Source: an uncultured bacterium
Lineage (GTDB): Bacteria > Verrucomicrobiota > Kiritimatiellia > CAIKKV01
Direction of reading: 5' to 3'
NCBI GenBank assembly: GCA_938038445.1
Contig: CALHRZ010000019.1
Location: 104,649-145,117, forward strand
Length of the DNA stretch: 40,469 nt
Made by a program: the position numbers and the translations under genes. Positions within the stretch are counted from its first letter, which is position 1. Each line of letters starts with the position of its first letter. A model generated the notes under the pieces. It did not search any database, had not been told where the DNA came from, and was given only the letters and a program-made list of their open reading frames with translations. This document shows positions 33,301 through 40,268 of the stretch, one piece after another.

Positions 33301-34916
33301 GCGGGGCGGCGGCGTATGCGCTGCAGGAGCAACCTACGCTGGGTTTGGCGCCACGGATTCGTTTTGGGAAAATCTTCGAAGGAGCGGATAGGGGCGAAAA
33401 GGGGATCCTCGCGGGAAACTCCCAGAGTTTGTAGGAGCTGATAATCCTGAAGACTTTCGGCGAAGACTTCCCAGCGGATCGAATCGAGGGGGCCGTCCGG
33501 TCCGGGATATACAAGGAACGTGTCCCCATAGGCCCATCCCTTTGCCCAGTGAAGACCGTCCTGCACGTAGAAGGGGTTGATCAGGTTTCGGGTTTGGGAC
33601 TGGTACCAGTAGTTGTAGCCCCAGTGCAGGAATCCGAGGAACGGCCAGCGGTAAAAAAGAAAACCGTGCATTGCGATTTTAGCCAGGGGGGTGTCCAGCA
33701 GTCGGTTGAGATACCGTCCTCGAGGTCCGCAGCAGTAATAGCAGCAGCAGGAAATACCTTCCCGAAGAAAATCAAGCGCTGTTTGGATGCTGGGAATCGG
33801 AAGGTCGGTCAGCTTTTCGCGGGCGAAGCGGATGTCGGAAAGTGCATCCATAACGTTCATCCAGGGCGCCAGTTCGCGCAACAAGGAACGGGCGGCGCGA
33901 TAGTTGGCGAGATGATCGTCCCCATGCGGTTCGTCGGAGAGATGGAAGAAGGACCGTTCCAGGAGATTTTCCCGTTTGAGAAAGTTGTAAAAGGCAGGCA
34001 AAAATTGAGATAGAAAGCGACGATAGGTTGTCGAGCATGCGGGGGTTTCAGGAGGCCAGAGGCGTTTTTCATTCCTCCCCTGGCCTTCATAGATGCGAAT
34101 TGCATGGCGGGCGCCCCATTGGGTGAAGAGATGGCACCATTCGAATTTTTCCACTCCCATGCCTTGGGCGGTTTTAACGTACTGGCGCACGTCGGACCAG
34201 TCAAATTCGTAACCGGAACGACGTTGGCGAACGAACAGGAGTTGACAAGGCCGTTTGACCCCATCAAGAGGGGGGGTAAAAACAGGGACGTACAAGCCGT
34301 TCTGGCCGTGATCAACTTGGTCGCGAATGTACCGTCCGCAGATAGCCCAAAAGCGGTGGTCGAACAGGTCCGTTTTGTACCAGTCAATCAAGGCGTCCGC
34401 ATAGAACCAGTGAAAGATATCGAATTGACGCCGAGGTTCGAGGAGAAGATCGTGAAGCACAAACGTGACGGTCCGTGTAAGGGGGGGGGCTTTTTCGGGG
34501 ATTATCCGGACGGTCAAGGAATGGCGGCCCGGTTTAGAAGCCGGGTCGGGCCGGGTGGTAATCCAGAAGGCATGGGTTTCGTGGGCGGGGAGAAGCAGTT
34601 CAGATTCCTCGAAAAGGGGATCGGGGACATAGCCCGGGATTTCCTTTAACCCTTCGACATCCTGAGGATCCGCTACAATAGGAGTGTTGTGATGTTCGAC
34701 GGGGACATACCCGACGCGCCGGATACGGAGCGACCATCCGGAAGGTGCGTCGGCCTCGAGGCGAATTCGCATCTGGGTATCAGTTCGCATCACCACTTGA
34801 AAATGGGCGGTTTCATTTCGCGCCAGATCTCGGCGGAGAGGATTTGTGCGTGGGGGGGGTTGGGTAGAAGGGAAGAAGCGGGTTGTGGAAGGTGCAGTCC
34901 AGATGGAGTATTTCAT
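33297..34916 (-). CDS. GH123-like / DUF4091 glycoside hydrolase
   Basis: 539 residues without a signal peptide. Residues 30-160 form a beta-sandwich of the GH123 N-terminal type; a TIM barrel follows, containing FFHLSDEPHGDD. The neighbouring Asp328-Glu329 match the paired acid residues that serve GH123 beta-N-acetylgalactosaminidases through substrate-assisted catalysis. The later CYYCCGPRGRYLNRLLDTPL and GFLHWGYNYWY are typical of the DUF4091 barrel. Known GH123 members release GalNAc from glycolipids or chondroitin-like chains. Cytoplasmic location suggests action on imported oligosaccharides. It is coupled by ATGA to genes on both sides. Confidence 0.85.
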   Translation of the reverse strand: MKYSIWTAPSTTRFFPSTQPPPRTNPLRRDLARNETAHFQVVMRTDTQMRIRLEADAPSGWSLRIRRVGYVPVEHHNTPIVADPQDVEGLKEIPGYVPDPLFEESELLLPAHETHAFWITTRPDPASKPGRHSLTVRIIPEKAPPLTRTVTFVLHDLLLEPRRQFDIFHWFYADALIDWYKTDLFDHRFWAICGRYIRDQVDHGQNGLYVPVFTPPLDGVKRPCQLLFVRQRRSGYEFDWSDVRQYVKTAQGMGVEKFEWCHLFTQWGARHAIRIYEGQGRNEKRLWPPETPACSTTYRRFLSQFLPAFYNFLKRENLLERSFFHLSDEPHGDDHLANYRAARSLLRELAPWMNVMDALSDIRFAREKLTDLPIPSIQTALDFLREGISCCCYYCCGPRGRYLNRLLDTPLAKIAMHGFLFYRWPFLGFLHWGYNYWYQSQTRNLINPFYVQDGLHWAKGWAYGDTFLVYPGPDGPLDSIRWEVFAESLQDYQLLQTLGVSREDPLFAPIRSFEDFPKTNPWRQTQRRLLLQRIRRRPA

Positions 34917-35452
34917 GACGCAGCCGTCGGTTGGAATTTCAAGGGTTCACAGTCCACCGTGCAGCCGATGATAACACGGATCGAACCGTCTGGCATCTCT
35001 GTTTTGAGGCGGTAACGCAAGTTCATTCCCGCCTTTTGCATCACGGAAAGGGCCGCGTGATTTTCTGCATCCGCCTCGCCCGTAATGCCACGAAGGCCCA
35101 GGATCGAAAAGCCGTATTTTACAAGCGCCTGGAGCGCTTCGGTGCCGTATCCTCGGCCTCGAAAGGGAGGGGCGAGAAAAAGGGAAGCCTTTCCGTATTG
35201 ATCGGATTGAGGAGCCAGAAACGCCGCTCCAATGAGGTCTTGTTGTCGCCGCCGCCGAATTGCGATGAGGAGGGAATAAGGTTTGGCGGTATCGAAAAAA
35301 CGGCCGGTGATAATGTGTTGCCACAGTCGAGGGGGAAGCCCGTCGTCAAAGGCTTCGTCGGGTAGGGTTATAAACCATCGGCCGACCTCGCGCCATTCTT
35401 GGCGGGTGCAAGGCACCAGATGCAGTCGCGGCGTTGTCCAGGTTGTCGTCAT
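34913..35452 (-). CDS. GNAT-family (RimJ/RimL-type) N-acetyltransferase
   Basis: 179 residues. The acetyl-CoA pyrophosphate loop is PPFRGRGYGTEALQALVKYGF (motif A, RGRGYG). GEADAENHAALSVMQKAGM with the Asn and KAG is motif B, and the N-terminal TPRLHLVPCT is the usual RimL-like strand. It acetylates an amino group; the substrate could be a protein N-terminus, an amino sugar or an intermediate. Flanked by ATGA overlaps in the large operon, so its product is made with the catabolic enzymes. Confidence 0.92.
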   Translation of the reverse strand: MTTTWTTPRLHLVPCTRQEWREVGRWFITLPDEAFDDGLPPRLWQHIITGRFFDTAKPYSLLIAIRRRRQQDLIGAAFLAPQSDQYGKASLFLAPPFRGRGYGTEALQALVKYGFSILGLRGITGEADAENHAALSVMQKAGMNLRYRLKTEMPDGSIRVIIGCTVDCEPLKFQPTAAS

Positions 35453-36588
35453 AAACGAGCAGGCTCAAGGAGCTCCCACATCCGGCGAATGTAGTAGCGG
35501 TAGTTGTTGAGAGGAACGCCGTTTGGAATTCGGTGATCGAGCCCCAGAATGCATCCTCCAGAACGAACCATGAAAGGAACTTTATAGAGAAGCTCCCGTT
35601 CAATGTCGTCATACGACTCGAGGAGAACATACTTATCAATCCCTCCCCAGAAGGCGAGTTGCGTTCCATATTGGGCGCGGAGGGTTACAATGTCCATGCC
35701 GGCAGCGGGCTCCAGCGGAAGCATGGCATTGATGCCGGCATCGAGAAAAGCGGGAATAACCGATCGCATATCGCCGTCGCTATCTTGGAGAAACAAACGG
35801 GCACCCAAGGATTGGGCGCGCTGCCAAATCCGTCGGTAGTAGGGTGCAATAAAAGTTTGGACTTGTTCCGGTCCGGCAAGCGGGCCGGATTTTCCCGCCA
35901 TGTCTTCATGGACAAAAAGAACGTCCAGCCCGACGGAGGGGGGAATTCGATCCAGGAGGGCGAGGATCATCTGCGCGAGAGCCTCGAGGATTTCCATAAG
36001 GAGTTCGGGTTGATCATAAAAAGCGAGACAAACGGCTTCCTCGCCCATCAGTTGCCGGGGCTCATCGAAACCGCCCGGAATGGAAAGCTGGAGGGACGCA
36101 CCTCGCGCGCGGGCGGCACGAGCTTCTCGTTCCCAATTCGGTGCGAAACGATCTTCATGGAAGGCGTACCAGTGTCGAATCCGACGCCAGTCGTCGGCAT
36201 TGCGTACCGGATAATCAAGGGGATGAGAGAGCGAGGATACACCTTTAAAACGCTTGGTTCGCCGGCCGAGCCAGTCGCGGGTAATGACATAATCGGCGGT
36301 TTCCTCCAGAAGTTGGGGTTGCAAACCGGTGCGGGCGCCGGTATGGATCCGAAGGCTTTCGCGGAGAGGACAGCGGTAGCGAAATGCAGAGAAATCGAGC
36401 TCCTCTGGTGTTGCGCCCTGAGCTGCCCATTCTTCTTTAAGCCCGATCATGGGACCGAAGATTTCGTCGAAAAGGGGGCGGCGATTCGTGCGGAAGGTCA
36501 TATAATCCAAAAATTCGTCCCGAAGAACTTCTGGTCGTTTATGAATGTTCAATGCGGCATGGACATCCGAATCCATGAGTAGGCTCAT
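35449..36588 (-). CDS. Uroporphyrinogen-decarboxylase-like (UroD/MtaA fold) protein
   Basis: 379 residues. ATG at 36588 is chosen because GGAAGGA lies 6 nt upstream; an ATG 5 codons earlier overlaps that site. The TIM-barrel pattern DVLFVHEDMAGKSGPL, RLFLQDSDGDMRSVIPAFLDAGINAMLPLE, LAFWGGIDKYVL and SGGCILGLDHRIPNGVPLNNY matches the UroD superfamily branch found in glycan and C1 loci. The zinc motif His-x-Cys of MtaA/MtbA-type corrinoid methyltransferases is replaced by Gln-Asp-Ser, so methyl transfer of that kind is unlikely. It is not a haem enzyme by context. First gene of the seven-gene operon. Confidence 0.85.
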   Translation of the reverse strand: MSLLMDSDVHAALNIHKRPEVLRDEFLDYMTFRTNRRPLFDEIFGPMIGLKEEWAAQGATPEELDFSAFRYRCPLRESLRIHTGARTGLQPQLLEETADYVITRDWLGRRTKRFKGVSSLSHPLDYPVRNADDWRRIRHWYAFHEDRFAPNWEREARAARARGASLQLSIPGGFDEPRQLMGEEAVCLAFYDQPELLMEILEALAQMILALLDRIPPSVGLDVLFVHEDMAGKSGPLAGPEQVQTFIAPYYRRIWQRAQSLGARLFLQDSDGDMRSVIPAFLDAGINAMLPLEPAAGMDIVTLRAQYGTQLAFWGGIDKYVLLESYDDIERELLYKVPFMVRSGGCILGLDHRIPNGVPLNNYRYYIRRMWELLEPARL

Positions 36589-36809
36589 CGCCAATCCTTC
36601 CATTCTCTCATTTGTCTCACGAGGAATATGGATCGTCGCCTCAGATCCTGTGGCTGAGATTTAAAAAAACTCACTCTTCGGATTCTCGATACCGTGACGC
36701 GTCCTTGATTTCGAATATACGCCGTTGCATAGCCCGTCGCTTTTTCGAGGACGGCATTATTTTTTTCGAAAACCGTATCGGTGTCCGACATGGCGATGCT
36801 TATGGGTTT
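36589..36809. other. Gap upstream of the seven-gene operon
   Basis: 220 bp. A 68-codon minus-strand frame from ATG at 36791 fills much of it, but it lacks a ribosome site and family similarity, so it is not called. The operon promoter should lie here; TATATT around 36715 is the best -10-like hexamer, but no good -35 goes with it. Confidence 0.3.
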
Positions 36810-37109
36810 TTAAATGTTGTCCATAGGGACGCCTGAAGCCGCGAAGCCCTCACAGAGCAGTTTCTCTTGCTTGGTTTTTTTGCAAGCCGGTGTGAAGAAC
36901 AGAATGCCCTCCTTACGGATATGGGCCATGAAACGATCGCCATCTGGTTCACACAGCCGGGGATGGAGGGCCATGAACTCGATTCGGTCCCCGAGTTTCA
37001 GGCGGACGCGCTCCGCAAGTTTCCAAAAGTCAATCTTCGACATGCCAGGGCATGCCCCACGGCATGTGCAAAAAGGCACCGCTTTTTTGAGCGGTTCGTG
37101 TGTTGCCAT
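36810..37109 (-). CDS. Small HdrA-N-like cysteine protein
   Basis: 99 residues, starting 3 nt after the universal-stress gene. Cysteines at 14, 16, 20, 53, 76 and 86 lie in FCTCRGACPGM, LHPRLCEPDGDRFMAHI and FFTPACKKTKQEK. This order (CxC near the N-terminus, a Cys before a D-G pair, a Cys in a hydrophobic strand) is that of the N-terminal domain of HdrA/QmoA electron-transfer proteins, cut off before the flavin domain. It may bind an iron-sulfur cluster or other metal. As a stand-alone protein its job is unknown. The link to HdrA is from pattern memory only. Confidence 0.6.
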   Translation of the reverse strand: MATHEPLKKAVPFCTCRGACPGMSKIDFWKLAERVRLKLGDRIEFMALHPRLCEPDGDRFMAHIRKEGILFFTPACKKTKQEKLLCEGFAASGVPMDNI

Positions 37110-37112
37110 GGG

Positions 37113-38003
37113 TTATTCCGGCTTGGCGTGATTTGCGCGCAGCGGGGGAATGAGCAAAACGGGGGCAGGCGAATGGCGCGCCACAGCATGGCTGACGCTA
37201 CCCAGCAGCATTTCCGCCAAAACCCCCCGGCCTTGACTCCCCATTACGACCAACGATACATCGCCGCGCCTGATCCGTTCCAAAATGATTTTCTTTGGCA
37301 AACCGTAGAGCAATTCCAGTTCGACCCGCTGGGCTCCGGCTTCCTTCAGTTCCTTTTGCAACCGTTCCAGTCGAGACGTATCAATTCGATTGAACTCTTC
37401 GAGCCGTTCCTTGATGTAGGGATCAATTTTTCCCTGGTCCTGGACATGCAACAGCGTGATTCGCTTTGCTCCGCATGAAGCGATTTTACGGACATAGGCA
37501 AAGGCATGTTCCGCATTGTCCGAGAAGTCCGTTGGGAACAGAACATGTTCGAGTGGATCGCAAGGGAAAACGTCGCAAGGTTCCTCTTTTCGGTCCTTCA
37601 CCTGCAAGCGCAGCAACAACGTGGGTCGCGTTGCGCTATGGAGTACGGCGCTGGCCACGCCGCCGAGAAAAATTTCCCCAACAATCGAACTGGTTGAAGC
37701 CCCCACGACGACCAACGAACAGTTGTGATCATCCGCCAGCCGATTGATTTCAATTTGCGGCAAGCCCAGAACCATTTTGGCGGTTACCTGGTATCCCATG
37801 TCTTCCAGCATCTTTTTCTGTCTTTCGAAAGACGGCTTGGCGAGTTCCATCAACCGATCCGCGAGCGGACCGACATCGCGAATATTAAACACATGCACCA
37901 AGCAGGCTTCCCGTGTGCCGAGCTGTTTCAGTTTTTCCAGGGCACAGACCACTCGGTCCGAGGTCTGAGAAAGATCCGTCGCTACCAGCATTTTTGAGAA
38001 CAT
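37113..38003 (-). CDS. Tandem universal stress protein (two UspA domains)
   Basis: 296 residues from ATG at 38003, with AAGGAG 9 nt upstream; a frame extending to 38069 has no ribosome site. Each half begins with the UspA strand (MLVATDLSQTSDRV; VLFPTDFSDNAEHA). The C-terminal half has an intact ATP-binding motif G-x2-G-x9-G-S (MGSQGRGVLAEMLLGSVSHAVARHSPAPVLLI). In the N-terminal half it is degenerate (GASTSSIVGEIFLGGVASAVLHS), so only domain 2 is likely to bind ATP. A cytoplasmic stress or energy-state sensor, co-transcribed with the small Cys protein. Confidence 0.93.
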   Translation of the reverse strand: MFSKMLVATDLSQTSDRVVCALEKLKQLGTREACLVHVFNIRDVGPLADRLMELAKPSFERQKKMLEDMGYQVTAKMVLGLPQIEINRLADDHNCSLVVVGASTSSIVGEIFLGGVASAVLHSATRPTLLLRLQVKDRKEEPCDVFPCDPLEHVLFPTDFSDNAEHAFAYVRKIASCGAKRITLLHVQDQGKIDPYIKERLEEFNRIDTSRLERLQKELKEAGAQRVELELLYGLPKKIILERIRRGDVSLVVMGSQGRGVLAEMLLGSVSHAVARHSPAPVLLIPPLRANHAKPE

Positions 38004-38788
38004 GGTCACTTCTCCTTTGTTTTGGGACACACTTTCGGCGTTGTCTAAGCCCCCATTCCGGGGGGGCATCTCGCTCTATTCCTCCTGGCATCCTGTCTGA
38101 CCTTACGTGATCGGCCATAACCAGTTGCCGCAGGGGATATCCATGTTGACGACTTCCGTCTCTTTATACAACGGGCATACGAAAAAGGCAAATCCATAAA
38201 GCCGGCGATCAAGTCCATTTCATTTTCCGCCTCAAGAATCATCGTTGGGTTTCTCGTGGGACCGGGTTGTTCTTTCGGGCATATGGGTATTTGGCGTTCC
38301 GTTCACCCCTTGTGCTTTCCAGCTGCCAGAAAGCAGATCGAGCGTGATTATTCAAGCATTATTGTGGCCTTGGGGCAAGGGACAACGCATGCTCCGCTTT
38401 TAAACTATCGAAAGGAAGAAACCGAATGCGAAAAACGAAGCGACTTCGCGTCTCCCCGACCACCCTTCTTGCTACGGCGGGACTTTCTGTGCCAATCGTT
38501 GTGAAACCTCCGCCATCGAACGCAGAAGGCGATCATCGGGTCGGATACTTTAACCTGAACTTTGTACCGTCATGCTGATTTTCACGTCTGAGTCAACCTT
38601 GGTTTTGTCGTCGCGTGTCACATTGAGCCACATCCTTTCCTGCCCGTGCACGAAGTTTTTTGCACGGCACGGGCTTCGGGTTCAGCACGTTACGCCGCCT
38701 CCTTTCGGCGGCGAGCCAGATAGCCGAGGAAGGCGATCCGTCCGGCGGATCGCACCGTTTGTTGCCGAAGGTGAAGAAGAAACCGGAG
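38004..38788. other. Mostly non-coding stretch with one candidate small ORF
   Basis: About 0.8 kb upstream of the universal-stress gene. Apart from the small frame at 38426 I see no protein-like sequence, structural RNA or clear repeat. The 3' part (from about 38640) leads into the IS3-type remnant. Confidence 0.4.
38426..38578 (+). CDS. Candidate 50-residue exported peptide
   Basis: AAAGGAAG lies 7-8 nt before ATG at 38426. The peptide opens with a basic stretch (MRKTKRLRVSP), then a hydrophobic stretch (TTLLATAGLSVPIVV), then a short polar tail ending in Cys. This looks like a signal peptide or membrane-anchored micropeptide, or the surviving start of a truncated exported protein. No family recognised. 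Confidence 0.35.
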   Translation: MRKTKRLRVSPTTLLATAGLSVPIVVKPPPSNAEGDHRVGYFNLNFVPSC

Positions 38789-39163
38789 GTGCTCCCCATT
38801 GATTGGACAGTTCTACGGGTAAAGTTAGCTAATGTTCTTTCGGTTGTCCACCTCCTTGTCTGGTCCCTGCCACCGCCCCCTCGGGGGCGGCGGGCCGCTC
38901 CGTGGCCGGCCACGCTGGCGCATTTGCGGGTCAGGCCGCTCGTGCCAAGTGAACTACCCTCGGCGTTCGATTGCCCAGGGTCTGATACCGGCGCTGGGTG
39001 TTGTAGAACCGGACGTAGCGTTCCAGCCCCGACGCGCCTCCGCCCCGTCGGCGCAGTCGCGCAGAGAGACCTTCTTGCACTTGACGCTGCGCCACAACCG
39101 CTCGATGAAGATGGTGTCCGTCTCCCGGCCCCGGCCGTCCCTGCTGATGCGCACCTGCGCCGC
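38789..39163 (-). mobile_element. 3' remnant of an IS3-family element with one end preserved
   Basis: The minus strand encodes the C-terminus of an IS3-type OrfB: ISRDGRGRETDTIFIERLWR, SVKCKKVSLRDCADGAEARRG, then after a frameshift near 39025 GLERYVRFYNTQRRYQTLGNRTP. The pattern S-x-D-G-x-G-x-x-x-D-N-x-F-x-E-R-L-W-R-x-x-K and Y-N-x-x-R-x-H-x-x-L-G is the family's last catalytic Glu block. TGCTCCCCATTGATTGGACA at 38789-38808 looks like an intact terminal repeat of such elements. The 5' two thirds are gone, so it is inactive. Confidence 0.7.
38873..38890. terminator. GC hairpin in the IS remnant's 3' flank
   Basis: CCGCCCCC (38873-38880), TC, GGGGGCGG (38883-38890): perfect 8-bp stem downstream of the broken transposase stop. 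No T-run. Confidence 0.35.
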
Positions 39164-39337
39164 CGCCACCGGCTTGAACCGTGCGCCGAATTTCTTGTGG
39201 ATGTTCCAGATACGACGGTGGTAAGCGCGCTGTTCCCAGATCGAAGCCGAGGGCTGGATGCCGAGGCCGGGTATACGGTACGCATCGGAGGTCAGCGGGT
39301 CCGTGGCGCGGCGCGGCCAGGCATGGGGAATAGCGGA

Positions 39338-39366
39338 GTCGCATCTATAAATTATATTATTGCGAC
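39338..39366. repeat. Left inverted repeat of the RAYT element
   Basis: GTCGCATCTATAAAT (39338-39352) is repeated in inverse orientation at 39832-39846. The match continues imperfectly outward for another 14 bp on each side, sharing an ATTATTG core. Confidence 0.8.
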
Positions 39367-39395
39367 GATGGAGCGGATGGGTTATCCCATGGGGT

Positions 39396-39745
39396 ATGAG
39401 CAGGCCCTTGCGCGTATTGGTGGCGGATGGCTGGTATCATGTGACCGCTCGAGGAAACGAGCGTCGAGCGATATTCCGCGAGGGCCGGGATTGCACGCAA
39501 TTTGTCGAGTGCCTCGGCGAAATGGCGCAACGCTATGAGGTTCGCATCGCCGCCTCCGTTCTGATGGATAATCACTATCCCCTTTTACTCCAGACGCCTC
39601 AGGCGAACCTGAGCGCGGCGATGAAATGGCTGAACGTGAGCGATGCGGATTGACGCTCGCCGAGCTGGGGGCGAAGGTCGGCGGACTTCGATATTACGCC
39701 ATCGCATAGGCAATCCGGTTTTTCGAGCGAAAGCTCTCCCGCGCC
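39396..39745 (+). pseudogene. REP-associated (Y1) tyrosine transposase, RAYT, degraded
   Basis: From ATG at 39396: MSRPLRVLVADGWYHVTARG and NERRAIFREGRDCTQFVECL are the standard N-terminus of Y1/RAYT transposases, and SVLMDNHYPLLLQTPQANLS is the HUH region. The second His of the H-x-H motif is Pro (residues 60-62, codon CCC at 39579-39581), which destroys the metal site. After AAMKWLNVS the middle of the protein, including the catalytic Tyr region, is deleted. The C-terminal block TLAELGAKVGGLRYYAIA, a TAG, then AIRFFERKL continues in another frame. Inactive. Inverted repeats lie about 60-70 bp outside the coding remnant. Confidence 0.85.
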
Positions 39746-39816
39746 CCCGTGCAAACCCTCACCCCAAAAGTCGAATCCCTTCTGCCAATACGCCCCTGAC
39801 CTCTTCGCAATTCTTC

Positions 39817-39846
39817 GACTCAATAATTCATATTTATAGATGCGAC
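39817..39846. repeat. Right inverted repeat of the RAYT element
   Basis: ATTTATAGATGCGAC (39832-39846) is the exact complement of the left copy, with a further imperfect match back to 39817. The two copies enclose about 0.5 kb that contains only the RAYT relic. Confidence 0.8.
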
Positions 39847-39898
39847 CCCGCTCGACTCAAGTCCGTATCCTCGATGCACGGGCCGAGTCGGGCATGCG

Positions 39899-40198
39899 TC
39901 AGTCCCATGTGGGGTCCCAGACGCCCTTGCCGCGCCTGACGAGCACGCACATGCCCGCAACCGTCGGCGGGCCGCTCACGGCGTAGGGCGCATCCCTTTC
40001 GGGCGAGAGTGCCTCCATCTTCGAATGCGCGAACCATAGGGCTCCGGCCCCCGTAGCGTACAGCAGGATGGCACCCAGCGCGACCACGGCCGCGATGACC
40101 AGGCCGACAGGCGAGTCCTCGTCCTGCAACGCCTCGATGCGTTTCGCCACGACGTCAAGAAGCAAAGAAGCAGGACGGGCAGGATATTTTTTTCTCAT
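39899..40198 (-). CDS. Small membrane protein of unknown function
   Basis: 99 residues. One hydrophobic segment (about residues 30-56, LVIAAVVALGAILLYATGAGAL) is preceded by a charged N-terminus (MRKKYPARPASLLLDVVAKRIEALQDED) and followed by a polar tail with VSGPPTVAGMCVLVRR. No good ribosome site is seen. It is divergent from the DtxR-type regulator gene 70 bp away and may be its target. Not recognised. Confidence 0.5.
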   Translation of the reverse strand: MRKKYPARPASLLLDVVAKRIEALQDEDSPVGLVIAAVVALGAILLYATGAGALWFAHSKMEALSPERDAPYAVSGPPTVAGMCVLVRRGKGVWDPTWD

Positions 40199-40227
40199 TG
40201 ACAGAGTGCGCCGCTCCGTAGTAAGTT
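40198..40227 (+). promoter_or_regulatory. Possible promoter of the DtxR-type regulator
   Basis: TTGACA (40198-40203), 18-bp spacer, TAAGTT (40222-40227). The consensus -35 box touches the start codon of the divergent membrane protein gene. Confidence 0.45.
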
Positions 40228-40268
40228 AGGCGTCACGAACACAGAAAGGGATTTCAGGAGGCGAATGG

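Noticed and set aside
36585-36791. 68-codon minus-strand frame ahead of the UroD-like gene
   Set aside because: No Shine-Dalgarno, no similarity, and it would run into the real gene's start in another frame.
38593-39285. 230-codon minus-strand frame
   Set aside because: Ser/Arg-rich shadow of the IS3 remnant region; the transposase residues lie in the other two frames.
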